Both the position numbers and the translations under genes were made by a program. 57,717 nucleotides of DNA from Streptomyces flaveus (lineage in GTDB: Bacteria; Actinomycetota; Actinomycetes; Streptomycetales; Streptomycetaceae): contig NZ_BMPQ01000004.1 of assembly GCF_014647675.1 (NCBI RefSeq), positions 478,060 through 535,776 of the forward strand, read 5' to 3'. Shown here piece by piece: positions 38,654 to 47,898 of this stretch. How positions within the stretch are numbered: the first letter of the stretch is position 1; the number at the start of each line of letters is the position of its first letter. The notes beneath the pieces are model-generated. The model did not search any database and was not told the DNA's origin. It saw nothing but the letters and a program-made list of their open reading frames with translations.

Positions 38654-40090
38654 ATGTCGAAGAACGTGAGCTGGGACGTGCAGGGCAACTGGGGGACCAG
38701 GGACTCGGCGGGCAAGAAGCTGGACCTCGTCCACTGGCAGAACCGCCTCGACGCACTGCGCGCTGAGCACCACGTCCCGGCCGCGTCCCTCGCGGTCCTC
38801 GTGGACGGGACCGTCCACGAGCTGGCCAGCGGCGTGCTCCACCGCGGCACGGGCGTCACGGCGACGACCGACTCGGTCTACCAGATGGGCTCGATCGCCA
38901 AGGTCTACACCGCCACCCTGATCATGCGGCTCGTCGACTCCGGCCGACTGGACCTGGACGCGCCGGTCGTGGACGTACTGCCGGAGTTCTCGGTCGCCGA
39001 CCCCGAGGCGACCAGGGCGATCACCACACGCCAACTGCTCAGCCACACAAGCGGTCTCACCTGCGACTTCACCTACGACAGCGGGCGCGGCGACGACTGC
39101 CTCGCCAAGTACGTCGAGGCCGCGAAGGACGTGGCGCTCGACTGCCCGCCCGGCGCCGCCATTTCGTACAGCAGCGTCGGGTACAACGTGCTCGGCCGGA
39201 TCGTCGAGGTGGTGACTGGCCAGGTCTGGGACGAGGCCCTCAAAGACCTGCTCCTCACCCCGCTCGGCGTCACGCACACGATGACGCTTCCCGAGGAGGC
39301 GCTGCGGTTCCGTGCGGCGATGGGGCACCTGGGCGAGGCGGGCCAGGACCCGGAACCGGCACCATCCTGGGACCTGATGCCGCGCTCGGCGGGCCCCTAC
39401 GGCAGGGTCATCGCCACGGCCGGGGACGTCGCGCGGCTCGCGCAGATGCACCTCAACGGCGGTGTGGCGCAGGACGGCACGCGCGTGCTCTCCGAGGAGA
39501 CGGTCGCGCTGATGCAGCAGCGTGTGGTCGACTCCCCCGACAAGTGGACCGTCAGCGCGGACGGTTGGGGCCTGGGCTGGACCCTGTACGACTGGAACGG
39601 CGTCCAGGGATACGGGCACGACGGCGCCTCGATCGGGCAGTACGGCTATCTGCGCGTGGTGCCCTCGGCGGGCGTCGCGGTCGCGCTGCTCACCAACGGC
39701 GGCGGTGCGCGTGAACTGTACGCGGCGCTCTACCGGGAACTCCTCGCCGAGTTGGCCGGGGTGACGATGCCGGAGCCCTTCGCCCCGCCGGCCCAGCCGC
39801 CCGTGGTCGACTTCGCGCCGTTCGTCGGCACGTACCGGCGCGAGGGCGTGGTCATCACCGTGACCGAGCGGGACGGTGCGGGCCACGCGGTGTACGAGTT
39901 CGTCGACGGTATGAAGGACTTCTCCGAGCCCCTGGAAATAGACCTGGTACCGGTGACGGAGACGGTCTTCGCGGGTACCGGGGTGGGCGCGGCGTTCAGC
40001 GAGGACTACATGCCCGTGGTCTTCTCCACGCTGGAGGACGGCACGGCCTGCGTCTACATCGGCATGCGCTGCGGCCCCAAGGTCGCCTAG
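38654..40090 (+). CDS. serine hydrolase, beta-lactamase class C/penicillin-binding-like
   Basis: The 478-residue protein starts at ATG 38654 with AGGGGCTGAT upstream. It has the SxxK nucleophile motif in YQMGSIAKVYTATLIM, a YxS-type second motif in ISYSSVGYNVLG (usual YxN), TRQLLSHTSGLTCDF, and GYGHDGASIGQYGYLR in the place of the KTG box. There is no signal peptide, so it is probably cytoplasmic, as with many esterase-type members. The C-terminal ~110 residues (about 370-478) form an extra domain. Under likely control of the divergent TetR. Substrate unknown. Confidence 0.85.
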   Translation: MSKNVSWDVQGNWGTRDSAGKKLDLVHWQNRLDALRAEHHVPAASLAVLVDGTVHELASGVLHRGTGVTATTDSVYQMGSIAKVYTATLIMRLVDSGRLDLDAPVVDVLPEFSVADPEATRAITTRQLLSHTSGLTCDFTYDSGRGDDCLAKYVEAAKDVALDCPPGAAISYSSVGYNVLGRIVEVVTGQVWDEALKDLLLTPLGVTHTMTLPEEALRFRAAMGHLGEAGQDPEPAPSWDLMPRSAGPYGRVIATAGDVARLAQMHLNGGVAQDGTRVLSEETVALMQQRVVDSPDKWTVSADGWGLGWTLYDWNGVQGYGHDGASIGQYGYLRVVPSAGVAVALLTNGGGARELYAALYRELLAELAGVTMPEPFAPPAQPPVVDFAPFVGTYRREGVVITVTERDGAGHAVYEFVDGMKDFSEPLEIDLVPVTETVFAGTGVGAAFSEDYMPVVFSTLEDGTACVYIGMRCGPKVA

Positions 40091-40098
40091 CTTGATCT

Positions 40099-40450
40099 TT
40101 AATAGTGCAACCGCATGCGGGGGTCGTTGCCTCGGCGTTGGTAGTGGCAGCGGCGGGCTCGGGCTTGGCTGCGGCGTCGGAAGTGTGACCAGTGCAGACG
40201 ATGTTCGTTGGCATGGTAGCGGGGTGTGGTGACGACATGGCCGATCAGGCGGCGGATCTCCTGGGCGCTGAGGGGTATGAGCTCTCGATCAATGTCTTCG
40301 CCGCCCCTTTTGCGGCTTCTGCGGCCCGGATGGCGGTCAGGTAGGCAAGGGCGGCCATCGAGAGGGTGACGTGCCGGTACCAGGCCCGGTAGAGGGGCAC
40401 CGACGAAACTGTCGTGCGGCGTCGGCGAGTTGGCGGTCGAGATGCCCAGC
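40099..40450 (-). pseudogene. IS701-type transposase C-terminal fragment, frameshifted
   Basis: One frame encodes VPLYRAWYRHVTLSMAALAY, LTAIRAAEAAKG; after a shift the next gives RELIPLSAQEIRRLIGHVVT, HRLHWSHFRRRSQARARRCH and a stop. This matches the IS701/IS4-type C-terminus. It is joined directly to the truncated group II intron on the right. Confidence 0.6.
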
Positions 40451-40566
40451 TCACCGACCCGGTCGACCCCATACGGCGGGAAGCGATCTACAACAGCGCG
40501 GGATCCAGCCTGACCGGAGGGGCAGAACGGTCCAGGTCGCAGAGTTCCGTCGGTGCCCCAGTGTGC

Positions 40567-41206
40567 AGACGCGCTTGTCCTTGATCCTCGCCCGCAGGCG
40601 GTCCATCAGGGCCGTGTGATCGATCTCGTCGAAGCACGCCTTGATGTCTGCCTCCAGGACCCAGTGGAACTTGTTGGCCCCGGAAGACAGGTGGTGGTTC
40701 TCGGCAATCGCGTCGTGTGCCCGCCGGTTGGGGCGGAACCCGTACGAGCACGGCATGAAGTCCGCCTCGAAGATGGGTTCGAGCACTGCTTTGAGGCTGG
40801 CCTGGACCACCCGGTCGGCGACCGTGGGAATCCCCAGCGCGCGGAGCTTGCCGCTCGCTTTCGGGATCATCACCTGCCGCACTTCGACTGGCTCGAACGC
40901 ACCCGCCTTCAGCGCGTCCCTGATGTGCTCCAGGAACGCCTCGACCCCGATCCAGGTCTCGATCATGGTCACCGTGGCCCGGTCGATTCCTGGAGTCCTC
41001 GCCCCGGTGTTGGTGGCCACGCGTTCCCACGCGTGCACCAAAAACGCCGGGTCGTAGACGAGGTTGAACAGGTCACCGAACCTTCGGGAGTCGTCTTCTC
41101 CCGCCCATCGGTGCAATTTGATCTGCATCTCCCGTACTGCGAAATGAGCCGAGTCAGGACCCGGCCACCGCACGGCGCCGGTATTCACCGGCGCTTCTTC
41201 GGGCAT
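40567..41206 (-). pseudogene. ltrA: group II intron reverse transcriptase/maturase, N-terminal part
   Basis: ATG 41206 (AGGAGAGGAG upstream) starts a LtrA-type protein: LFNLVYDPAFLVHAWERVAT, NTGARTPGIDRATV (RT0-1), VRQVMIPKASGKLRALGIPT, VADRVVQASLKAVLEPIFEA, DFMPCSYGFRPNRRAHDAI (RT2-3) and VLEADIKACFDEIDH with the first catalytic Asp. It stops after LRARIKDKRV; the YADD box and maturase domain are absent. Confidence 0.85.
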
Positions 41207-41822
41207 TGCGCTCCTCTCCTTGCTTGGCACGCTGCCGCCCTTCCCCCTGCTCTCCCCGGCTCCGAGTACTACGACGGCTCCGCCCCACTCGCGCCCATCG
41301 GCAGGCATCGCGCCTATCCCCGCTGTCCGGCCTGGCTGACCGGGTCACGGGGAACGGACACGAGCGGTTCCCACGTTCACTGCTGTTCGGTTGACGGGTT
41401 AGGCACCCGGCTCTGCCCCTGCGGCCTCGCCACGACTACGCCGTAGACCTTCGTCGTGGCCTCCCGGCCCAAACTGTCAATACCGGACCGGGAGTTCACC
41501 GCCCTTCCGGGCGGTTGTGCACCGCTGACCAGCCCATATCCACCGGATTGGAGCTGGCAAGAACTCAAGAGGCGTAATGACGCCGGTTCCTCGCGTATAC
41601 CTTCCCGTCTCGCTCACCGGGCCCGACCCATCCGGCAGTGCTGGGCCGACCCGACTTTGTCGAGGCTGCTCTCGCCCTCCCCGGCGATCCCCGGTTCAGG
41701 CTGCCCCCAGCTTCACCTCGCCGCTACGACGGCGAAGCGACGGTGGTCTTCCACCTCCGTCCGAAACAACAGTGCCTCGTGGCGTACTGACACGGTTCTC
41801 ACCGGCACCCCTGGTCGGGCAC
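40567..41822 (-). mobile_element. truncated group II intron (5' half)
   Basis: On the minus strand the likely 5' end is GTGCCCGACCAGGGGTGCC at 41822, matching the GTGxCC start of bacterial group II introns. About 600 nt of structured RNA region precede the reverse transcriptase gene. The 3' part of the gene, domain V and VI and the 3' splice site are missing; the sequence passes into an IS701 fragment. It cannot splice or move. Confidence 0.6.
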
Positions 41823-41846
41823 CGGGTTTAACGGAACCCAGCGCGG

Positions 41847-41935
41847 TTCACCTCCGCTCGAGCGGAGGTGAACCGGAAGAGAGTCAGGTTCAGATGGCGG
41901 GTGGTTTGTGCTCTCCGCACGAGCGGAGGTGGACC
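41847..41935 (+). CRISPR. CRISPR fragment A (two repeats, one 33-nt spacer), type I-E-like
   Basis: A 28-nt repeat (41908-41935; core CTCTCCGCACGAGCGGAGG) is preceded exactly 61 nt upstream by a degenerate copy (41847-41874, 22 of 28 bases equal) that has become part of a perfect 32-bp palindrome (41844-41875). The spacer is 41875-41907. The repeat and the 28+33 period match type I-E arrays of actinomycetes. No cas genes are in the window. Confidence 0.7.
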
Positions 41936-41979
41936 AGTGTCGGCGTACACACGGACTTCCTCAGCTGCGTACGGATGAA
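41936..41979 (+). repeat. left inverted repeat of the LysR-epimerase-reductase cassette
   Basis: Starts directly after CRISPR fragment A. About 34 of 44 bases match the reverse complement of 44971-45014, including 18 in a row (TTCATCCGTACGCAGCTG on the complement) and the outer GTCGGCGTAC. Confidence 0.65.
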
Positions 41980-42003
41980 TGAGGCCAGATAGTGCTGTGT
42001 GGG

Positions 42004-42912
42004 TCAGGTTTCGCCCAGCGTTGCTGCCTGTCCCTGGAGTGCCTGTATCAGCGTCCTGACCTGGGCGTGGTTGCGGCGGAGGATCGTGGCAACGCCGATG
42101 TGCCGGGTCGGAGTCGGCGGCGCGATTGGGACAGTGCGTAGGCCTGCTACCTGCGGGGTCTGCGCGATGGAGGGGATCAGCGAGATTCCCATGCCCGCAG
42201 CGACGAGCGAGCGGGCGAAGAAGTAGTCCGATGTCGTGCCGCGCACTTCCGGGTCGAAGCCGGCACGTTCGGCGTAGCGACGCAGGTACGTCTCGGTCTT
42301 GAGGCAGCCGAGTACCCAGGGCTCGGCGGCCAACTCGGCGATGTCGAGTGTCTCGCGGCCGGCCAGGGGATGGGCGTCGGGCAGGACGACATGCAGGGGG
42401 TCTTCCATGAGTGCAGTCCACGCCAGGCTGGAGTTCGGGCCTGGCCGACCGGGCAGCGGGCCGTCGAAGTGGTAGGCGAGGGCGAGGTCTACGGCGCCCT
42501 GGCGGACCAGTGGCAGGCTGTCTTCGGGCTCGCTTTCCCTGACGTGGACCACAGTCTCGGGATGGGCGGTGGCGAGGCGGGCGAGTGCGCCGGGTAGCAG
42601 GAGCCTGCCGCCGCTGGTGAAGGTGGCGATGGTTAGCTGAGTGCGGCCGCTGCCGAGCCGGTCGACCTGCTGTCTGGCGTATTCGAGCTCCGCGGCGACC
42701 GACTCGGCGGCCCCGACCATGATCCGGCCGGCCGGGGTGAGCGTGACTCCGCGTGTGCTACGCACCACGACCTGGGCGCCGAGGCTGCGCTCCAATGCAG
42801 CGACGTGCTGGGACACGGCTGACGGGGTGAGGTGGAGGGCTGCCGCGGCCTGGTTGAAGCTGCCGAGCTCCGCCACCGCTCGCAGGACACGCAACCGCTG
42901 CACATCGATCAA
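42004..42912 (-). CDS. LysR-family transcriptional regulator
   Basis: The 302-residue protein has the LysR helix-turn-helix at residues about 3-60 (VQRLRVLRAVAELGSFNQAA, AALHLTPSAVSQHVAALERS, LGAQVVVRSTRGVTLTPAG) and a periplasmic-binding-type effector domain (LTIATFTSGGRLLLPGALAR). It is divergent from an epimerase and an aldo/keto reductase, with 70 bp between starts, so it probably regulates them. The effector is unknown. Confidence 0.88.
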   Translation of the reverse strand: MIDVQRLRVLRAVAELGSFNQAAAALHLTPSAVSQHVAALERSLGAQVVVRSTRGVTLTPAGRIMVGAAESVAAELEYARQQVDRLGSGRTQLTIATFTSGGRLLLPGALARLATAHPETVVHVRESEPEDSLPLVRQGAVDLALAYHFDGPLPGRPGPNSSLAWTALMEDPLHVVLPDAHPLAGRETLDIAELAAEPWVLGCLKTETYLRRYAERAGFDPEVRGTTSDYFFARSLVAAGMGISLIPSIAQTPQVAGLRTVPIAPPTPTRHIGVATILRRNHAQVRTLIQALQGQAATLGET

Positions 42913-42982
42913 CAGTATTCCTTAATACGCTTCCAGTAAGCAGGCACTTCTGCTGATGACGGTAGATGTCCAGGATGGGGGC

Positions 42983-43924
42983 ATGCAAAAGATCTGCGTC
43001 ATCGGCGGAAGCCGGTACTTCGGCAAGCTCCTGGTCCAGCGCCTACAGGCCACCGGCCACCAGGTCACAGTGATCAATCGCGGCTCCACCCCGCCGCCTG
43101 CCGGGGTCGAGCACCTCGTCGTCGACCGCAACGACGAAGCCGCCCTGACCGCTGCACTCGGCTCGCGCACCTTCGACGTGGTCGTCGACCAGGTCTGCTA
43201 TACCCCCGTGCAGGCCGTGATCGCGGCCCGCGCCTTCAGCGGCCGCACACGGCGCTACGTCATGACCTCCACTATCGAGGTCTACGACCCGGCGACCGTC
43301 GCACTGCCGGCCGTCCCCCCCGGCACACCGCTACCGGAGGAGGTCGTGGACCCGTCCACGTGGCTGGTGGCCATGGACCTGCCGTGGCACGACGCGGCGT
43401 ACCTGGAGGCGCACTACGCCGAAGGTAAGCGCCAGGCGGAGGCCGTCTTCGCTCAGCATCACGGGTTCGCTTTCGCCGCCGTGCGCAGCGCCCACGTGCT
43501 CGGTGGCGGCGCGGCGGAGTTCACCGGCCGACTGGCGTACTACGTCGAGCACGTCGCCCAGGGCACGCAGATCACCGTGCACGCCGAGTCGCTGCCCACG
43601 GTCTTCATCCACTACGAGGAGCTGGCGGATCTGCTGCTGTGGGCGGCCACGCTCACCGACGTCACCGGCCCGATCAACGCCTGCTCCGACGGTCCACTCG
43701 ACGTTTACGACCTGAGTGCTGTCATCGCCGCACAGGTCGGCAGGAAGGCCGTGTACCGGAGCGCCCCCGCGGGCGAGCCGGCCTCGCCGTTCTCCTTCGA
43801 CCGCCACTACGCCATGAGCAATGCCCGCGCGAAAAGGCTGGGTTTCTCCTTCTCTCACACCACCGACTGGCTCCCCGGTGCCGTCGCCGAAGCCCTCGAC
43901 GCATCCGCCGCCCCCACCGCCTGA
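42983..43924 (+). CDS. NAD-dependent epimerase/dehydratase-family protein
   Basis: The 313-residue protein starts at ATG 42983 behind GGATGGGGG. KICVIGGSRYFGKLLVQRLQ is the Rossmann nucleotide loop (variant GGxxxxG), and the extended SDR pattern continues with FDVVVDQVCYTPVQAVIAAR, RRYVMTSTIEVYDP, and HYAEGKRQAEAVFAQHHGF where YAEGKR provides the Tyr-Lys pair. It could act on a sugar nucleotide or another carbonyl compound. 14 bp separate it from the aldo/keto reductase gene. Confidence 0.82.
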   Translation: MQKICVIGGSRYFGKLLVQRLQATGHQVTVINRGSTPPPAGVEHLVVDRNDEAALTAALGSRTFDVVVDQVCYTPVQAVIAARAFSGRTRRYVMTSTIEVYDPATVALPAVPPGTPLPEEVVDPSTWLVAMDLPWHDAAYLEAHYAEGKRQAEAVFAQHHGFAFAAVRSAHVLGGGAAEFTGRLAYYVEHVAQGTQITVHAESLPTVFIHYEELADLLLWAATLTDVTGPINACSDGPLDVYDLSAVIAAQVGRKAVYRSAPAGEPASPFSFDRHYAMSNARAKRLGFSFSHTTDWLPGAVAEALDASAAPTA

Positions 43925-43938
43925 GGAACAGACACACC

Positions 43939-44823
43939 ATGCAGTACCGCACTATCGCAAACACCACCGTCAGCGCCATCGGCCTGGGCGCCATGCCGCT
44001 GTCCATCGAGCACCGCCCGGACGAACAGCGGGCCATCGCCACCATCCACGCCGCCCTGGACGCCGGGGTCACGCTCATCGACACCGCCGACAGCTACCAC
44101 TGGCACACCGGCGAAGACGGCCACAACGAACTCCTCATCGCTCGCGCCCTGGCCCGCTACGGCGGCGACACCTCCCACCTCCTCGTCGCCACCAAGGGCG
44201 GCCGCGGCCGCCCCGGCGACGGCAGCTGGACCGTCACCGCCACCCCCGCCCATCTCAAGCGCGCCGCCGAAGCTTCCCTGAAGCGTCTGGGCGTCGAGGC
44301 CATAGGCCTGTATCAGCTGCACAAGCCGGACCCGGCCGTGCCCTGGGCGGAGTCCGTGGGCGCGCTGCGCGAGCTGCTCGACACCGGCACCATCCGCGCC
44401 GCCGGGATCTCCAACGTCACCACTGGCCAGATCCGCGAGGCGCACGCGATCCTCGGCGACGGCCTCGTCTCCGTACAGAACCAGTACTCCCCTGCAGTCC
44501 GCGACAGCGAGCCCGAGCTGCTGCTGAGTACGCAGCTCGGGCTGGCCTTCCTGCCCTGGAGCCCACTGGGCGGCATCTCCCGAAGCTCCCTCGACGGACC
44601 CTCCGGCCCGACCGCTGCGAGCACCGCCTTCCACCGCATCGCGGCCGAGCACGGCGTCAGCCCGCAGCAGATCGCCCTGGCCTGGCTGCTGACCCGCTCC
44701 CCGGCGGTGATCCCGGTGCCGGGCGCCAGCCGCCCGGCATCGATCCAGGACTCTGCCAAGGCGGCCGAGCTTGAGCTGAGCGAGGCGGAGCAGACGCAGT
44801 TGGATGACGCACTGCCCAGCTGA
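43939..44823 (+). CDS. aldo/keto reductase
   Basis: The 294-residue protein has the AKR tetrad: DTADSYHWHT (Asp, Tyr), LLVATKGGRG (Lys) and GLYQLHKPDP (His), in a (beta/alpha)8 barrel, with the cofactor site IPVPGASRPASIQDS near the end. It uses NADPH to reduce aldehydes or ketones. It is the second gene of a two-gene operon after the epimerase and is regulated, probably, by the divergent LysR protein. Confidence 0.88.
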   Translation: MQYRTIANTTVSAIGLGAMPLSIEHRPDEQRAIATIHAALDAGVTLIDTADSYHWHTGEDGHNELLIARALARYGGDTSHLLVATKGGRGRPGDGSWTVTATPAHLKRAAEASLKRLGVEAIGLYQLHKPDPAVPWAESVGALRELLDTGTIRAAGISNVTTGQIREAHAILGDGLVSVQNQYSPAVRDSEPELLLSTQLGLAFLPWSPLGGISRSSLDGPSGPTAASTAFHRIAAEHGVSPQQIALAWLLTRSPAVIPVPGASRPASIQDSAKAAELELSEAEQTQLDDALPS

Positions 44824-44970
44824 GTCGGCGCCGCTTGTCGGCCGGTTGACGGACGAACGCGACGCTCGACGACCAGGTGAGCACCGTCGAGCGCCAGGGC
44901 GGCCGCGTGGCTGGCACCTGTTAGCTCCGCTTCCGGGATGTGACCAACGCGGCCCTGACACCTGGGGACG

Positions 44971-45014
44971 TTCATCCGTACGCAGCTGGGGAGGCGAACG
45001 CGTACGCCGACAAC
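44971..45014 (+). repeat. right inverted repeat of the LysR-epimerase-reductase cassette
   Basis: Partner of 41936-41979. It ends 34 nt before the first repeat of CRISPR fragment B, about one spacer length. Confidence 0.65.
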
Positions 45015-45048
45015 CAGCCTTGATCTCGTCCCAGTACAGGACGATCAG

Positions 45049-45137
45049 GTGCTCTCCGCGCGAGCGGAGGTGGACCGTTCAGGTAGCGCGCGACGGTTTC
45101 CCCGTCGGCGTGCTCTCCGTGCGAGCGGAGGGGGACC
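45049..45137 (+). CRISPR. CRISPR fragment B (two repeats, one 33-nt spacer), type I-E-like
   Basis: 28-nt repeats at 45049-45076 and 45110-45137, with core CTCTCCGCGCGAGCGGAGG in the first and two changes in the second, flank a 33-nt spacer (45077-45109). Period 61, same strand and nearly the same repeat as fragment A (one base differs in the first repeat). The inner CTCCGC/GCGGAG can form the usual repeat hairpin. No third repeat on either side. Confidence 0.8.
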
Positions 45138-45404
45138 GAGGATCACAACGCGGACGCCGCTGGCGCGAGCGCGCCGGAGCGCATCCTGACAGTCGCCCTT
45201 CGGGGCCAACGAGAATCGCAACTCCCAGCTGACCGACGTTCTACCGAACGTCCGCCGCGTGGCGGTCGCCTTCCGGGGCGCCCGAGGATCGCATCTCGCC
45301 GGAGGTCGATGTCTGCGAGCAACTCTCACTTACTGAGCCACATGGCGGTGGCACGATGGATGAACAGGTAATTAGCGAATGGGAGTTGGGGGCATCCGTT
45401 GCGG
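45138..45404. other. gap; degenerate 60-bp direct repeats, no gene
   Basis: Two loosely similar blocks of about 50 bp (from about 45191 and 45265, sharing GTCGCC, CGGGGC and GATCGCA-like words) follow the CRISPR fragment. They show no gene and no further CRISPR repeat. Confidence 0.35.
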
Positions 45405-45597
45405 GGTGACAGGCGGCAGATTCAGACGGCGGTGCTGGGTGGTGCGGACTCGGAGGAGCCGCTGATGCTGCCGCTGGAGGCGATCGAGCTGGACGCCTTC
45501 CGCCGCTGTCACGAGCACGACACGTTCTGGTGCGGGCTGCTGCTGGGAGGCTGCGGCCTTCAGCTGACCACCAAGCTGTACACCGACCGGGTCTGTT
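45405..45597 (+). pseudogene. N-terminal fragment of a Cys-containing hypothetical protein
   Basis: The frame encodes QTAVLGGADSEEPLMLPLEA, FRRCHEHDTFWCGLLLGGCG and LQLTTKLYTDRVC. I recall this as the N-terminus of a streptomycete protein with competence CoiA-like features and paired Cys. After DRVC similarity stops (SLSSSVC and stop), so the gene is truncated. The start is unclear. Confidence 0.4.
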
Positions 45598-45620
45598 CCC
45601 TGTCAAGTTCTGTGTGTTGA

Positions 45621-45993
45621 ACTGCGGACGCGTGCAGTGCCAGATAGCCGGACGGCGGGGGAGAGCCAGATGTCTTCGTTCGTGTAGGTGACGAGCTGGG
45701 CCAGGTGTGGTGAGGCGCGCTGCAACGGCTCGGCAAGAATCTTCTAGGGCCTGTTGAGGAAGTGCTGGGTCACAGCCGTCGACTTCGTTGCCTGGTGCGC
45801 AAGTTCTGTCCTTGACCCGGCGACGAAGATGCCTCCGGACGGCGGCTGGGAATTCTCGCTCCGCATAGGAACTGTCCACGGCGTTGTGCCACCTGGCGGG
45901 GGTAACCAGAGTGCGCCTCCGGGGGTCTGCCCCAGCCCGTTGCGGCGCTCAACCCTATTCCCGGAGGCCGTCGGCCGCCCCTAGCGTCAAGGT
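45621..45993. other. gap of about 370 bp with no supported gene
   Basis: A minus-strand frame near 45620-45740 holds LAEPLQRASPHLAQLVTYTN followed by EDIW, which may be a remnant, but I cannot name it. The last 60 bp precede the hydrolase gene and should hold its promoter. Confidence 0.3.
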
Positions 45994-47007
45994 ATGACGA
46001 AGGACTATGTGGTGGGCGATGACGGTGTTGGGCGTGGGAGCACGACGCGCAGGGGTGTGCTGCTGGGGCTTGGCCTCGCCGCGGGTGGCACTGTCCTCGG
46101 CGTGGGCACGGGAGGCACCGCGTCCGCTGCCGCGACCGGGCGTGACGGCAGCCGGGGCGGGAGAGGACCGTGTACGTATGTGCTGGTGCACGGCACGCAC
46201 AGTGCGGGAGCGTATTGGCTGCCCGTCGCGCAGGAGTTGACCCTGCGCGGTCATCGCGTCGTCGCGGTGGATCTGCCGTTGCACGGCTCGCAGGCGTTCG
46301 TGCCGGAGTCGTACCAGCGGCAGGACCTGGCGGCCATGGCCACCGAGCCCTCACCTGTCGCCGCCCTCTCTCTGGACGATTACGAGAAGCGCGTGACGCG
46401 CATGGTGCGCCGCGCGGCGGCGCACGGCCCGGTGGTCCTGGTCGGCCACAGCCTGGGCGGTGCCACCGTGAGCCGGGTGAGCAACGCCGTACCGGAACTG
46501 CTCCACCACATCTGCTACATGGCGGCCTTCTGCCCCAGCCCCGCCCTGCCGACCCCCGACGCCTGCACCGCGGCGCCGGAGAACGAGAACGCGCTCATAC
46601 CGTTCGATCAGATCATCGGGGACCCGGAACAGCTCGGCGTGATGCGGCTCAATCCCCGCACGGGTGACGCCGGGGACCTCAAGGCGCTCCGGGAGATGAT
46701 GTGCGCGGGCTATCCGGACGATGTGTTCCGGCAGCGGCTCGGCAGCATGCAAACAGACGAGTCGACCACGGCCTACGCGGGGCGGGCCGTCGGCAGGGCG
46801 GATACCTGGGGACGGCTGCCCCGCACGTATCTCCGCTTCGGCAAGGACCGGACGATCGCCACGAAGCTCCAGGACCGGATGATCGCGGAGGCCGATGCAC
46901 GGACGCCTCACAATCCCTTCCGGGTCCATGACTTCCCCACCGCTCCGCACATCGGCCCGCTGGACCCTGCACCGGTGGCGAGCGCACTGGCCATGCTCGC
47001 CCCGTAA
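45994..47007 (+). CDS. Tat-exported alpha/beta hydrolase
   Basis: The 337-residue protein has a twin-arginine signal (STTRRGVLLGLGLAAGGTVL, then GTASAAATG). The mature part shows YVLVHGTHSAGAYWLPVAQE, RVVAVDLPLHGSQ, and VVLVGHSLGGATVSRVSNAV with the Ser nucleophile in GHSLGG; the C-terminal TAPHIGPLDPAPVASAL supplies the His. It resembles plant-type methylesterase/hydroxynitrile-lyase relatives (EstC/Pir7b type). The substrate is unknown. ATG 45994 has only a weak ribosome site. Confidence 0.85.
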   Translation: MTKDYVVGDDGVGRGSTTRRGVLLGLGLAAGGTVLGVGTGGTASAAATGRDGSRGGRGPCTYVLVHGTHSAGAYWLPVAQELTLRGHRVVAVDLPLHGSQAFVPESYQRQDLAAMATEPSPVAALSLDDYEKRVTRMVRRAAAHGPVVLVGHSLGGATVSRVSNAVPELLHHICYMAAFCPSPALPTPDACTAAPENENALIPFDQIIGDPEQLGVMRLNPRTGDAGDLKALREMMCAGYPDDVFRQRLGSMQTDESTTAYAGRAVGRADTWGRLPRTYLRFGKDRTIATKLQDRMIAEADARTPHNPFRVHDFPTAPHIGPLDPAPVASALAMLAP

Positions 47008-47089
47008 GACCTGGCGGTTCGTCAGATCACCACGCCCCCAACGAGGAATGGCCATCCGCCACCAAGATGGGGGTCTGTCGAGAAAGGGC

Positions 47090-47640
47090 GGGGCACAGCC
47101 ACTCGTGAATAACTGCGATCAGCACGGTCGCCTCGTAGCGGACGGCAAATTCGTCGTAGCGCGTGGCCACCGCGCGATGGCGATGGAGGCGGTTGATCCC
47201 GCACTCGACGGCATGGGGCTCGCAGTAGCCGGTCTTGTCGAACCTCGGAGGTCGGCCTCCGCGAGCGCCGAGGTTCTTACGATTTCGGACGCGATCCGCC
47301 GGGACCGGAATGGTCGCCTTGATGCCGCGTCTGCGCAGGTAGGCGCGGTTCTTGCGAGAGTCGTTCGCTTTGTCAGCTCGGACTCGGCCGGACGCCCGAG
47401 CGGCTTCGGCCCCCGGCGGCCAGCCGGGGCGCTCGGATGCCTTCCGGAACCGGCTCGGACTGCGGGGAGTCACCCCGATGACCAGCCGTGATCACGATCG
47501 ACAGAGGTTTCTGGTTCTGCTCGACCGCAAGGTGGATCTTGCTAGTCAGCCCGCCCCGGGAGCGTCCGAGCCCGTGGTCGGCCGGCTCGACTAGGGGCTG
47601 TATCGGAGGTAGTGCTGTGCCCCGCCCCGTCTGGTCCGGC
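47090..47640 (-). pseudogene. IS5-family transposase fragment, frameshifted
   Basis: The first frame has HGLGRSRGGLTSKIHLAVEQ and [17 protein letters not shown]. After a shift the second gives [60 protein letters not shown] and [15 protein letters not shown]. The N-terminal third is missing. It is a relict. Confidence 0.75.
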
Positions 47641-47898
47641 CCGATCAGCTTCGGCCGCCTGGCAGAGCCAGACCGCTGTGCCGGTGCCAACGGCTGATGT
47701 TCTGACGACGATCGAGCCCTTCACTGAGAAACCGGGCGGTTTCGGACAGCGGCGGTCCCGACGGTGGTGGACCGCCGGGTCGCTCCGTGTCTGCGGCGCC
47801 CGAACGGTCCGGGATGCGGCGATGAGTTTGGGGCGTCCGTCTGGTCTAACTGTGTAGCCGGCGCTTTCGCGCCGGCACGACGAGCGAAGGAGCTCCAG

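Noticed and set aside
44988..45015. A further CRISPR repeat one period before fragment B
   Set aside because: The 28 bases at the expected place do not resemble the repeat; they belong to the cassette's inverted end.
45191..45320. More CRISPR repeats after fragment B
   Set aside because: Two loosely similar blocks are present, but they lack the repeat core and the 61-nt period.
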